This document shows positions 31,753 through 40,459 of a stretch of DNA of 42,162 bases, piece after piece (the first letter of the stretch is position 1; every line of letters starts with the position of its first letter). This stretch comes from Desulfovirgula sp. GTDB taxonomy: Bacteria; Bacillota; Desulfotomaculia; Desulfotomaculales; Nap2-2B. The notes beneath the pieces are model-generated. The model was not told where the DNA came from, ran no database searches, and was given only the letters and a program-made list of their open reading frames with translations. Made by a program: the position numbers and the translations under genes. The DNA lies in contig DYES01000080.1 in the NCBI GenBank assembly GCA_020725585.1, positions 1 through 42,162 on the forward strand, given 5' to 3'.

Positions 31753-33246
31753 TTAGGCGGTTTTCGCCCTCTTTTGGTGCCTGCTGATGGCCTCCTGGTA
31801 CAGCTGAAGATATTCCACCGCGGAGCGCGCCCAGGAAAAGTCCATTTCCATCGCGTGCCGGACGAGCCTCTGCCACTGCCCGGGATCGTTATGGTAGAGG
31901 GTAAGCGCCCGGCTAAGGGCGTGCCAGACGGCCTCTGTGCTGTATTCTGAGAAAACAAAGCCGTTCCCCGAACCTGTTACGGGGTTAAAATCGTGGACGG
32001 TGTCCGCTAACCCCCCCACGGCGCGGACGATGGGGATAGTGCCGTAGCGCATGGCAATTAACTGCCCCAGGCCGCAGGGCTCAAAGCGCGAAGGCATTAA
32101 AAACATATCCGCGCCGGCGTATATTCTTTGGGCCAGGATGGCGTTAAAACCTATATATATGTCCGCCTTCTCGGGGTACTTTTCTTTTATTTTTATGAAG
32201 GTTTTTTCGTAATAAGGGTCCCCCGTCCCCAGCAGGATAAACTGCAGGTCCATCTCCATCAGCCGTTCCATTACCGAAGCTACCAAATCGAGCCCTTTTT
32301 GCTCCACCAGACGGGAAATCATCCCGATCACGGGGACATTTTTTACAGGCAGACCCATTTCTTTCTGCAGGGCATATTTATTTTCCCGCTTATTCTCCAA
32401 CGAATCCCGGCTGTAATTGCAATGAATGCGGGGGTCTGTCTGCGGGTTAAATTCGTGGTAATTAATGCCGTTAACGATCCCGTAAAGATCAGCGGAGCGC
32501 TTTCGCAAAAGCCCGTCCAGACGCTCGCCCATCTCTGGCCGCTGAATTTCGTTGGCGTAGGTCTTACTTACGGTACTGATCACGTCGGCAAACAAAATGC
32601 CCGTCTTGATAAAGCTCACCGTACCGTAAAACTCCAGCAAATCGGGTGTAAAGTACTCTTCCCCCACCCCCAGAAGGGAAAGCGCCTGCTTGGGAAAATT
32701 GCCCTGGTACTGCAGGTTATGAATGGTGAACACGGTGGCGATTTTATTATAAAAAGAATCCTGGCGGTAGCGCACCTTCAAAAAGAAAGGAATGGGTCCG
32801 GATTGCCAGTCGTTGCAGTGGATGATATCTGGCTGCCAGTTCAGTCTGGGGAGCATCTCCAGGACCGCCCGGCAAAAAAAGGCAAAACGCTCCGCTTCGT
32901 CCTCAAACATGTACATGCCATCCCGATAAAAATAATGATGGTTATCCACCAGGTAAACGGGAACAAGGCGGTGTTCGCCCTGGTATTGGGCATCGATGCT
33001 GGCTTCGCGGATGATGGCCGTTTCCGCCCGGTTTTTAAACAAAACCGGAAAATCCATCCGGTAACGCGCCCCTTCGATCCCTTTGTAGTGGGGAAGCGTT
33101 ACCCTCACGTCGTGACCCGCCTGATTGTTCCCAACGGTGGCCAACGCCTTGGGTAGCGAACCGGCCACATCGGCAAGCCCGCCTGTCTTGGCAAAGGGTA
33201 CCACTTCCGAAGACACCATCAATATTTTTAACGGACGATCAAACAT
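31753..33246 (-). CDS. glgA: glycogen synthase (ADP-glucose type, GT5)
   Basis: A 497-residue glycosyltransferase with the GT-B fold. The N-terminal KTGGL at residues 20-24 binds ADP-glucose. ATVFTIHNLQYQGNFP, IDVNGINYHEFNP-like VNGINYHEFNPQTDP, and the C-terminal PSRFEPCGLGQLIAMRYGT with VGGLADTV complete the GT5 signature. It extends alpha-1,4-glucan chains. Start ATG follows GGGAGGTAATTTAAGG. It is 2 bases after galT, so the two are co-transcribed. No glgC or glgB is in the window. Confidence 0.95.
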   Translation of the reverse strand: MFDRPLKILMVSSEVVPFAKTGGLADVAGSLPKALATVGNNQAGHDVRVTLPHYKGIEGARYRMDFPVLFKNRAETAIIREASIDAQYQGEHRLVPVYLVDNHHYFYRDGMYMFEDEAERFAFFCRAVLEMLPRLNWQPDIIHCNDWQSGPIPFFLKVRYRQDSFYNKIATVFTIHNLQYQGNFPKQALSLLGVGEEYFTPDLLEFYGTVSFIKTGILFADVISTVSKTYANEIQRPEMGERLDGLLRKRSADLYGIVNGINYHEFNPQTDPRIHCNYSRDSLENKRENKYALQKEMGLPVKNVPVIGMISRLVEQKGLDLVASVMERLMEMDLQFILLGTGDPYYEKTFIKIKEKYPEKADIYIGFNAILAQRIYAGADMFLMPSRFEPCGLGQLIAMRYGTIPIVRAVGGLADTVHDFNPVTGSGNGFVFSEYSTEAVWHALSRALTLYHNDPGQWQRLVRHAMEMDFSWARSAVEYLQLYQEAISRHQKRAKTA

Positions 33247-33248
33247 CC

Positions 33249-34280
33249 TTAAATTACCTCCCTGTGCGACAGTTCTTCGTTTTGCACGTTTGTTTCCCGC
33301 AAATACCGCGCGGCCAATTCCGGCGGCGTGGGATTAATGTAGTAGCCCGTGCCCAGCTCAAAACCGGCGATAATGGTTAAGCGGGGCAAGATTTCTAAAT
33401 GCCAGTGGTATTGCTTAGTTTCCATATCGTTTACCGGTGAGGTATGCAACACAATATTATAAGGCGGGTCACAGAGCACTACAGACAACTTGCGCAGGCA
33501 GGCCCGCAAGATCCGTGCCAGTTCCCGCACCTGCTCTTCATTCAGGAGTACAAAATCATGCTGGTGGAAAGCGGGAACAATCCACACCTCAAAAGGAAAT
33601 CTGGAGGCAAAAGGCGCCAGCGCCAGAAAATTTTTCCCCTGGATGACCACACGTTCGCGTTCGGCTATTTCCTGCGCGATCAGATCGCAAAAAATACACC
33701 TTCCCGTAGCCTGCGCATAACTGCTGAAGCCCGCCAGCTCGTTTTTGACTTCTACCGGCACCATGGGTGTGGCAATAATTTGCGAATGGGCGTGCTCCAA
33801 CGAAGCGCCTGCTGTACTCCCGTAATTTTTAAAAACTTGAATATATTTAAAGCGCCTGTCCCGGCGCAGTTCCAGGGAACGCTCGTGCCAGGCCCAGAGT
33901 ATTTCGGCCACCTGTTTTTCGCTCTGCATGTCGAGGTTATCAACGTGGTCCGGCACTTCCACCACTACTTCGTGGGCCCCTAAACCGTCCATCACCGCGT
34001 AGACGCCCCTGTTGGCCACCCCCTGGCTCCCCTCAATTCTCACCGCCGGAAATTTATTGGGAACTACCCTCACCCACCAGCCCGGGGTGTCTTTTGAGGA
34101 GCCTGCCTGGCGAAAAGCCATCACTTCGGGAGGGGTATCCTTTTCGCGGCCGACACACAGGGGGCAGCGGCCATCGTTTTTCTCATGGATAACACATTTA
34201 AAATCTGACGGCCGTTTACCTCGTTCGGTAGCAATGGCTACCCAACGATCAACCACCGGGTCTTTTCTCCATTCAGGCAA
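33249..34280 (-). CDS. galT: galactose-1-phosphate uridylyltransferase family protein
   Basis: A 343-residue HIT-superfamily nucleotidyltransferase. EWRKDPVVDRWVAIATERG at the N-terminus, zinc cysteines at about 39 and 42 (CPLC), the active-site H163-A-H165-S-Q167, and YHWHLEILPRL are present. The family swaps UMP between UDP-glucose and galactose-1-phosphate; some bacterial relatives next to glgA may use other sugar nucleotides, so the exact substrate is not certain. Start is TTG with AAAAGGGGG upstream. It leads the galT-glgA pair. Confidence 0.9.
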   Translation of the reverse strand: MPEWRKDPVVDRWVAIATERGKRPSDFKCVIHEKNDGRCPLCVGREKDTPPEVMAFRQAGSSKDTPGWWVRVVPNKFPAVRIEGSQGVANRGVYAVMDGLGAHEVVVEVPDHVDNLDMQSEKQVAEILWAWHERSLELRRDRRFKYIQVFKNYGSTAGASLEHAHSQIIATPMVPVEVKNELAGFSSYAQATGRCIFCDLIAQEIAERERVVIQGKNFLALAPFASRFPFEVWIVPAFHQHDFVLLNEEQVRELARILRACLRKLSVVLCDPPYNIVLHTSPVNDMETKQYHWHLEILPRLTIIAGFELGTGYYINPTPPELAARYLRETNVQNEELSHREVI

Positions 34281-34523
34281 ATTTTTTTCCCCCTTTTCGA
34301 AATCTATAGCCTACGGCGGATTCAGCCATGACTCCCAGGAAATTTGTCGTTTTCATGAACCGGCCGTTTACCTACCCCTCCCTTCATTGTATAGTTACCG
34401 CAAAAACAACCTTTTTATGCAAGACAGTTACCTTTTCCACAAAACTTTTCACTACCGGCAGGAAAAAAGACACTTTAGTCGAATTTTACCTCTATAAAGA
34501 AAATCCTGGAAGGGTGATCTCCT

Positions 34524-35141
34524 TTGGCGAAGGAATTTGTCAGCATCAAGGGAACGCGCGAGGGCCTGGTGATCTTTTTCGATCCGGACCGTGAATTTGA
34601 AGAAATAAAGAAAAACTTAAAACAAAAAATTGAAGCCGCCAGAGGGTTTTTTCGGGGCGCTAAATTCACCCTCCACCAGGAAAGCCGCTCGTTAAGCTAT
34701 CAGCAACGCGCGGAGTTAGAAAACATCTGCCAGCAATACGGACTCGTTCCCTCTGCAAACATCCGCTGGCCGATCAGCCTCACCGCCAAAAACGGTGCGG
34801 GTGAACGCGCCCGGCTGGTGTTTGCCACTTTGCGTTCAGGGCAGCAAATAAAAACCTCCGGCAACCTGGTCCTGGTCGGAGACGTTCACCCGGGCGCGCG
34901 GATCGTCTCCAAAGGAGACATCGTCGTTATGGGCAGGTGCCGGGGAGACGTTCACGCCGGCGAGCCGGACAACGAAAAAGCCGTAGTCGTGGCTTTAGGC
35001 CTTTACCCCAACCGGTTGACCATCGCCGGGGTGGAAGGGCGAACGCCGCTTGACGCCTTTTCTTCCGATCTCCCCCGGATGGCCTTGCTGGAAAACGGAA
35101 ACCTCATCGTCCGGCCCTATCTGAAGCAGTCAAATATATAG
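34524..35141 (+). CDS. minC: septum site-determining protein MinC
   Basis: A 205-residue division inhibitor. Residues 1-100 are the MinC N-terminal domain (EFVSIKGTREGLVIFF and LKQKIEAARGFFRGA). Residues 105-205 are the beta-helical C-terminal domain with SGQQIKTSGNLVLVGDVHPG, GDIVVMGRCRGDVHAGE, and the closing LIVRPYLK. It blocks FtsZ assembly at the poles with MinD. No minD is adjacent, unlike the common minC-minD order. Start is TTG after GGAAGGGTGATCTCC. The 3' end overlaps the convergent Nudix gene by 12 bases. The upstream 243-base gap holds no other gene. Confidence 0.93.
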   Translation: MAKEFVSIKGTREGLVIFFDPDREFEEIKKNLKQKIEAARGFFRGAKFTLHQESRSLSYQQRAELENICQQYGLVPSANIRWPISLTAKNGAGERARLVFATLRSGQQIKTSGNLVLVGDVHPGARIVSKGDIVVMGRCRGDVHAGEPDNEKAVVVALGLYPNRLTIAGVEGRTPLDAFSSDLPRMALLENGNLIVRPYLKQSNI

Positions 35142-35663
35142 CGCGGCGCCCAGCAGGCCGGCAATGGACTTGGCGTCGCAAATTTCCCCCCGCCTGATCA
35201 TTTCTGGGACCTGCTCCAAAGGAACTTTTGTTACCTTAATGAATTCGTCCTCATCCAGGCTCTGTCCGGTAAAGTGCAATTCCCGCGCCAGAAAAAGATG
35301 AATTTGCTCGTCGGTGAAGCCAGGCGTGGAATAAATACTGAAAAGGTATTGCCAGCTCCCGGCCATGATGCCCGTTTCTTCCGCAAGCTCCCTTTGCGCT
35401 CCGGAAAGAGGCTCTTCTTTTGCCTCCAGGATTCCCGCAGGGAGCTCTAGCAGCTCTTTTCCTACCGGGTAGCGGTACTGCCTGACCAAAAAAATGTTCC
35501 TATCCTCGTCTACAGCCACCACCGCCACCGCCTGGGCGTGCTCTACCACTTCCCGGAACGTTTCCTGATCGTTCGGCAGCCTTACCTGATCAACCCTCAG
35601 GTTAAGAATTCTTCCCTGGTAGACCACCCGAGAAGCGATCTGCATTTCCGGTTGACGGGTCAA
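35130..35663 (-). CDS. Nudix hydrolase, ADP-ribose pyrophosphatase type
   Basis: A 177-residue NudF-like enzyme. The full Nudix box spans residues 77-99 (GILEAKEEPLSGAQ, then RELAEETGI). RQYRYPVGKELLELPAG before it is typical of ADP-ribose pyrophosphatases. It clears ADP-ribose and related nucleotide sugars. The start is TTG overlapping the DUF3786 stop as TTGA, with GGGAGGTGAG upstream, so it is translationally coupled. Confidence 0.92.
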   Translation of the reverse strand: MTRQPEMQIASRVVYQGRILNLRVDQVRLPNDQETFREVVEHAQAVAVVAVDEDRNIFLVRQYRYPVGKELLELPAGILEAKEEPLSGAQRELAEETGIMAGSWQYLFSIYSTPGFTDEQIHLFLARELHFTGQSLDEDEFIKVTKVPLEQVPEMIRRGEICDAKSIAGLLGAALYI

Positions 35664-36280
35664 GATTGCTCACCTCCCGCCTTTCTTAATCGATCTAAAG
35701 CAAGGCCGCATAAAACGACATAATCTTCCGTATGGAGATGCTTGGGAGCAGAAGGGTCAAAAAGCGCGTTGCCCGTGGGAGGAAATTCTTCATCCCCCGA
35801 CCAGACGACAAAGGTAACCGGAATTTTGGGCAAAACGGGCAGCGTTACCGAAAATTCGCCGATGCCGGCGGGCTTCCCCCCCATTTTTTCTCCCGCCGCC
35901 ACCAGCTTTTCTGGCTGCCGACCGAAATACTTCAGCAGGGGCCGGATCACCCGGCCGGTAAAAGGCCCGAGATAAATATTTCCACCCGGCAATTCTTTAA
36001 AGGATATGAAGCCTCCTTCTAAAACGGCCGGCGTAGAGTGAACCAGGTAATGCAGCAAAATAATTTGCACGGCGAGTGCGATCTCCCCTTCTTTGTCCCT
36101 GCCATTCCCGCACCTTACATCTCCTCCGGGGTAGGAAACCAGATAAACATCCCCCAAAAAAGGAATTATAAGCCGCCCCTTTTGAAAAGATACCCCGGCG
36201 TTAAAAGCCATCGCCTCCGGATCGCGCCGGGCAAAATCCTCCCGCGCTAATCTCCATGCCGGCTCAAGGTTCATCCACAC
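35660..36280 (-). CDS. DUF3786 domain protein
   Basis: A 206-residue protein that matches DUF3786 by its overall layout: LAREDFARRDPEAMAFNAGV at the N-terminus, ILLHYLVHSTPA in the middle, FISFKELPGGNIYLGPFTGR, and VTFVVWSGDEEFPPTGNALF with a final HLHTEDY. Function is unknown. The family occurs in anaerobes, sometimes beside corrinoid or acetyl-CoA pathway genes. Start GTG follows AAAGGAGATTTTTCC. It overlaps the Nudix gene by 4 bases. Confidence 0.85.
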   Translation of the reverse strand: MWMNLEPAWRLAREDFARRDPEAMAFNAGVSFQKGRLIIPFLGDVYLVSYPGGDVRCGNGRDKEGEIALAVQIILLHYLVHSTPAVLEGGFISFKELPGGNIYLGPFTGRVIRPLLKYFGRQPEKLVAAGEKMGGKPAGIGEFSVTLPVLPKIPVTFVVWSGDEEFPPTGNALFDPSAPKHLHTEDYVVLCGLALDRLRKAGGEQS

Positions 36281-36428
36281 GGAAAAATCTCCTTTCCTTT
36301 ATCTCCTTTACTTCGACTTTCGCTGCACAAAGGATATTTTCCTGCTTATATTATGCGTATATTTCCGTTTGTTTCGGGATAAGCTTTAAAACGCAAGATT
36401 GCAAATTTTTGCATGGAGGGTTTTGTCC

Positions 36429-36863
36429 ATGAGCCTGATGCGTTGGGATCCTTTTGCTGAATTAAGCGCTTTGCGCCAGCACATGAACCGTTTCTTGGAA
36501 AGCCCCTGGGCAAGGGGCTGGCGACCAGAGGGGTATGGCCCGCGGGTAGATGTCTACCAAACGGACGACGAGGTTATCGCCACCGCAGAACTGCCCGGTA
36601 TAGAGTCCAAAGAAGATATTGATGTGTCCGTAGCCGACAACAGCCTGACCATCAAAGGGGAATTCAGACGCGCCAGCGATGTAAAGGAGGAAAACTTTTA
36701 CCACAGCGAACGCTACTTCGGCGCCTTTAGCCGGACAATACCCCTGCCCGCAGAAGTAAAACCGGAGCAGGCCAGGGCCAGCTATCGAAACGGCATCCTG
36801 GAGGTGCGCATTCCCAAGAGCGAACAGGGCAGAAAAAAGCCAATCCGGATTGACATCCATTAA
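36429..36863 (+). CDS. Hsp20 / alpha-crystallin small heat shock protein
   Basis: A 144-residue chaperone from ATG at 36429, preceded by GGAGGGTTTTGTCC; a 154-residue reading has no site. MRWDPFAELSALRQHMNRF at the N-terminus is typical of bacterial Hsp20. The alpha-crystallin domain runs from PRVDVYQTDDEVIATAELPG to NGILEVRIPKSEQ, and the C-terminal KPIRIDI carries the IxI motif. It holds unfolding proteins in an ATP-independent way. No CIRCE operator was seen upstream. Confidence 0.95.
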   Translation: MSLMRWDPFAELSALRQHMNRFLESPWARGWRPEGYGPRVDVYQTDDEVIATAELPGIESKEDIDVSVADNSLTIKGEFRRASDVKEENFYHSERYFGAFSRTIPLPAEVKPEQARASYRNGILEVRIPKSEQGRKKPIRIDIH

Positions 36864-36905
36864 AAAGGTGCCAGCTTGTCCCTTTTAAACCAGATATTTT
36901 GCAAT

Positions 36906-36959
36906 GCCTCCTTTGGGCAAATTTTATATAATTTGTAAATAAGTCTGCGCAAAGGAGGC
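36906..36959 (+). promoter_or_regulatory. hairpin that can mask the ribosome binding site of the GH18 gene
   Basis: GCCTCCTTTG (36906-36915) is a perfect 10-base complement of CAAAGGAGGC (36950-36959), which holds the ribosome binding site of the gene starting at 36964. A nested stem CAAATT/AATTTG (36918-36923 and 36930-36935) lies in the loop. A TATAAT at 36927-36932 in the loop could be the gene's own -10; transcripts starting there would lack the left arm and have a free site, while read-through from hsp20 would have a masked one. Confidence 0.55.
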
Positions 36960-36963
36960 TGTT

Positions 36964-38283
36964 ATGTTTAACAAGCACAAATTTCCTGGTTTAATTCTTT
37001 TCCTGCTCTTTGTACCCAGTTTGGTTTTTTCCTTCGGATTTTCCTCCCCGGAACAGGGAAGCCAGTTCTTAAGGCAGGGTACTTACGGGACCGAAGTCTA
37101 CACGCTCCAGCAACAGCTAAAGCAACTGGGCTATTTTCAAGCCGCTGCCACCGGTTATTTTGGCCCCCTGACCGCCCGGGCAGTAACCGACCTGCAAAAA
37201 GATCACGACCTGCGCGTAGACGGTATTGTCGGCCCCCAAACCCGTTCGGCAATTCATCACCTGCTGCAAAGAAAGGACTGCCGGCCGCGCATCGTCCAGG
37301 GCTACTACACCGGCGCGGAGGGCCGCCTCCCCTCTTCCGCAGCCACCCTGGCCGCTCAGGGAGGTTCCCTTACCCAGGTAGCGCCCTTCTGGTACCAGCT
37401 CGATCCCCGCGGCAACGGCAACCTGGTTGCCCACAGTCACGCTTTCCCGGAAGAGATGCGACAGTTGATGAAAACCGCCCGCGATCACAACGTGAAAGTA
37501 CTGGCTCTCGTCCATAATTTAGTATATAATAACAATGTAAACGGAAGAGAAGTGGCCCACCGGGTTTTCGCCAGCGAGGAAAACAGACGCACGCTGATTG
37601 AAAAGATCCTTTCCGTAATTCAAGAACACGGTTTTTCCGGCATAGAGATTGATCTAGAAAATATTTATCCCGGCGATCGCCAGCTGTTCAATCAATTTAT
37701 AAAAGAGCTGGCGCAAGCCCTGCAGCCAAAAAAATATTACCTGTCCGTCGCTCTTCCGGCCAGGCTGGATGAAAAAAGGGGCTTCAGCTGGTCTGATTCT
37801 TTTGACTACGCCACCGTTGGCCACTACGCCAACCAGGTGGTGGTTATGACCTATGACGAACACGGCGTGTTCAGTGACGCCGGACCGATCGCCTCGCTGC
37901 CCTGGGTAGAAAAGGTAATCAACAACGTTTTGAGGGAAATCCCTCCCGCCAAACTCATGCTGGGGATCCCGGCTTACGGGTTTGACTGGAACCAGGACCA
38001 GCCCGTGCCCCGCTATATCTCTTACGCCATCGCTATGGAAACGGCCCGCCGCGGGCAGAAAACGGTCAACTGGGACCAGGAGGCGCAGGTTCCCTTTTTT
38101 ACGTATACAGACGAAAATGGCTCACGGCACACGGTTTATTTTGAAAACGCCAGCAGCTGGGCAGGAAAACTGGATCTCGTCGCCAAATACAAATTGCGGG
38201 GCGTGGCCATCTGGCGCCTGGGCCTGGAAGACCCGGCGGGTTGGGGAGTATTAAAAAGCAAGTTCCCGGTGCGAAAAATGTAA
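36964..38283 (+). CDS. secreted PG-binding / GH18 hydrolase, spore cortex-lytic type
   Basis: A 439-residue protein. Residues 1-24 are a signal peptide. Residues 40-100 are a peptidoglycan-binding domain (YGTEVYTLQQQLKQLGYF and ATGYFGPLTARAVTDLQ). From about 110 it is a GH18 domain of the YaaH/SleL kind, with GFSGIEIDLENI and probable catalytic Glu232, then QVVVMTYDEHGVFS and VAIWRLGLEDP. Family members are N-acetylglucosaminidases that act on spore cortex. Start ATG has AAAGGAGGCTGTT, which can be masked by an upstream anti-SD. The next gene starts 69 bases downstream. Confidence 0.92.
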   Translation: MFNKHKFPGLILFLLFVPSLVFSFGFSSPEQGSQFLRQGTYGTEVYTLQQQLKQLGYFQAAATGYFGPLTARAVTDLQKDHDLRVDGIVGPQTRSAIHHLLQRKDCRPRIVQGYYTGAEGRLPSSAATLAAQGGSLTQVAPFWYQLDPRGNGNLVAHSHAFPEEMRQLMKTARDHNVKVLALVHNLVYNNNVNGREVAHRVFASEENRRTLIEKILSVIQEHGFSGIEIDLENIYPGDRQLFNQFIKELAQALQPKKYYLSVALPARLDEKRGFSWSDSFDYATVGHYANQVVVMTYDEHGVFSDAGPIASLPWVEKVINNVLREIPPAKLMLGIPAYGFDWNQDQPVPRYISYAIAMETARRGQKTVNWDQEAQVPFFTYTDENGSRHTVYFENASSWAGKLDLVAKYKLRGVAIWRLGLEDPAGWGVLKSKFPVRKM

Positions 38284-38351
38284 CTTCCTGGAAGAGGAAT
38301 TCAGCCAGGATTAGCGAATACTTCTCGAGAAACTTTTTGAGGGGGCGCGCC

Positions 38352-39347
38352 ATGGCTGTTGTCCGGGTCGGCATTCCCAGCACTCTGCTCTATTACTTAT
38401 ACTTCCCCATGTGGGAAACTTTTTTTCAAAATCTCGGCGCGGAGGTCGTCACCTCCGGGAAAACAAACAAAAAGGCGCTTGATTACGGCGTCAAAGAAGC
38501 GCTGGCGGATGCGTGCGTGCCGATCAAGCTGTACTTTGGCCACGTTTTAAACCTGACCGAAAAAGGGGTTGATTACCTGTTCGTCCCCCGGGTAGTCTGC
38601 CTAAATCACGAAACCACCTATTGCCCCAAATTTCTCGGGTTGCCGGATATGATCAGGTACGTTTTAAAGGACATCCCGCCGCTGATTGACGTAAGAATGG
38701 ACGTGCGCGAAGGAACCGGCGCCCTGTTTCGTGCTTATTATGAAACTGGAAAAACTTTAGGCGCGCGCTGGCAAACAGTCATTTGCGCCTACGGAAGGGC
38801 CATTTATGCCTGGAGGCGCTTTTTTTCCCTTTTGCAGGCCGGCTGGCAGCCGCCGGAGGCGATGGAAATATTAAGAAACAAAACCCGCCCCCGTTTCCCA
38901 AGGAAAAACACGGACCTTACTTTCGCCATCCTGGGATACCCTTATATTATTTACGATCAATTTATCAGCGTCGGGCTGTTGAACAAATTGTACAAGATGG
39001 GCATAAAACCGGTCACCGCCGAAAATTTGCCCTGGCGAGCGCTGGTCAAACAACGGGACGTTTTAGATAAGCGCCTCTTCTGGACGTTTAGCGATCTGGC
39101 CTATAAAGCCACCCAACTGGTTTTAAAACGCGGGGGAGTAGACGGCATCATCCACCTGACCGCGTTTGGCTGCGGTCCGGACGCTATGCTGGATAAATAC
39201 ATGGAAATGCTGGTGAGAGAACGCTCGTCTATTCCCTTCATGAGTTTAACGATCGACGAGCATAGCGGCGAAGCGGGCATGACCACTCGCCTGGAAGCCT
39301 TTGCCGATATGGTCAGACGTAAAAAGGGGGCCGTTTCCTGTGCCTAA
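38352..39347 (+). CDS. acyl-CoA dehydratase activase-related protein (DUF2229 type)
   Basis: A 331-residue protein from ATG at 38352, with GAGGGGGCGCGCC upstream; a 368-residue reading adds an unlikely lead. VRVGIPSTLLYYLYFPMWE, the LGAEVVTSGKTNKKAL block, and VKEALADACVPIKLYFGH are hallmarks of DUF2229 / CoA-protein-activase proteins, relatives of the HgdB dehydratase subunit. VCLNHETTYCPKFLGLPDM and DEHSGEAGMTTRLEAF are further shared blocks. In many bacteria this domain is fused to a BadF activase in one large protein; here it is separate. The gene overlaps the next one by 8 bases. Substrate unknown. Confidence 0.85.
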   Translation: MAVVRVGIPSTLLYYLYFPMWETFFQNLGAEVVTSGKTNKKALDYGVKEALADACVPIKLYFGHVLNLTEKGVDYLFVPRVVCLNHETTYCPKFLGLPDMIRYVLKDIPPLIDVRMDVREGTGALFRAYYETGKTLGARWQTVICAYGRAIYAWRRFFSLLQAGWQPPEAMEILRNKTRPRFPRKNTDLTFAILGYPYIIYDQFISVGLLNKLYKMGIKPVTAENLPWRALVKQRDVLDKRLFWTFSDLAYKATQLVLKRGGVDGIIHLTAFGCGPDAMLDKYMEMLVRERSSIPFMSLTIDEHSGEAGMTTRLEAFADMVRRKKGAVSCA

Positions 39348-40446
39348 AGTAACCTTTCCGCACGTCGGGGAAGCGCACCGCGCGCTTAAGATGCTCATGA
39401 CCGACCTGGGCAACGAAGTGATTATGCCCCCGCGGCCCAGCAAGCGCACGCTGGACCTGGGAGTCAAGCACGCGCCGGAGTTTGCCTGCTTTCCGGTCAA
39501 AATATTGCTGGGCACCTACCTGGAAACTTGCCCGCAGGGTGTGGAGCTGATCATCACCAGCGGAGGGGTGGGCCCCTGCCGGGCCGGCCACTACGCCCAG
39601 CTGCACAAAAAAATCCTGCGCTCCCTGGGTTACCCCGTGGACATCATAGTCTTTGAGCCGCCGCGGCTTTATCCTCTGGATTTGCTCCATAACGTGCGCC
39701 GGGTCAATCCCGGCCGCCTGTCTTACCGGTCTATTTACGAATGCGTCCGGCGGGCCTGGCGCAAGCTTCAGGCCCTTGATAACCTGGAAAAACTGAGCCA
39801 CCGGGTGCGCCCTCGCGAACTTAACCGCGGGGCAGCGACGAGGGCTTACCGGAAGGGAGTAGAATGGATTGACCGGGCCTATACCCTAAAGGAAATCATT
39901 GACGCGGAAGCCGCCGCCCTGGAAGCGATGGAAAAGGTGCCCCAGGATCCCCAGCGAGAAATTTTAAAGGTGGGCATCGTTGGGGAAATTTACGTCCTGC
40001 TGGAACCGGCCAGCAACCTGGAAATGGAAGAAACCCTGGGTAACCTGGGAGTAGAAGTGGAGCGTTCGATGTTTTTGACCGGCTGGACGCGCGACAACAC
40101 CTGGGCGGAAACGGTGGAAAACATGACCGTGCGAGACGCGGCCCTCCCCTACCTGCCCGAACTTTTAGGCGGACACGGCCGCGATTCCATCGGCAACACG
40201 ATTCTATACGCCAAACGCGGCTTCGACGGAGTAATTCAACTGGCTCCTTTTACCTGTATACCAGAGATTGTCGCCCGCACCATTTTGCCCCGGGTGGCAA
40301 AAGATTATAATATACCGGTGCTCACCTTTTTCCTGGATGAACAGACCGGAAAGGCCGGGATGGCTACCCGCTTAGAAGCGTTCGTAGACTTGCTTCGGTA
40401 TCGAAAAAGGCAGCAAAAATCGCCGAAATTAGTCGTCAATATTTGA
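39340..40446 (+). CDS. second DUF2229 / HgdB-like activase-related protein
   Basis: A 368-residue protein from GTG at 39340, with AAAAAGGGGGCC upstream. VTFPHVGEAHRALKMLMTDL, PPRPSKRTLDLGVKHAPEFA with a cysteine right after (CFPVK), and TSGGVGPCRAGHYAQLHKK match the same family as the preceding gene. The C-terminal part repeats the ending IPVLTFFLDEQTGKAGMATR, so the two genes look like paralogous halves of one module. Conserved cysteines could bind iron-sulfur clusters, as in HgdB. Its start overlaps the previous stop by 8 bases, and the activase follows 13 bases downstream. Confidence 0.85.
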   Translation: MPKVTFPHVGEAHRALKMLMTDLGNEVIMPPRPSKRTLDLGVKHAPEFACFPVKILLGTYLETCPQGVELIITSGGVGPCRAGHYAQLHKKILRSLGYPVDIIVFEPPRLYPLDLLHNVRRVNPGRLSYRSIYECVRRAWRKLQALDNLEKLSHRVRPRELNRGAATRAYRKGVEWIDRAYTLKEIIDAEAAALEAMEKVPQDPQREILKVGIVGEIYVLLEPASNLEMEETLGNLGVEVERSMFLTGWTRDNTWAETVENMTVRDAALPYLPELLGGHGRDSIGNTILYAKRGFDGVIQLAPFTCIPEIVARTILPRVAKDYNIPVLTFFLDEQTGKAGMATRLEAFVDLLRYRKRQQKSPKLVVNI

Positions 40447-40459
40447 AGAAGGGAATGGC

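Noticed and set aside
36281-36428. CIRCE (HrcA) operator before hsp20
   Set aside because: No TTAGCACTC / GAGTGCTAA pair is present; only the short TGCAAA/TTTGCA symmetry at 36400-36413.
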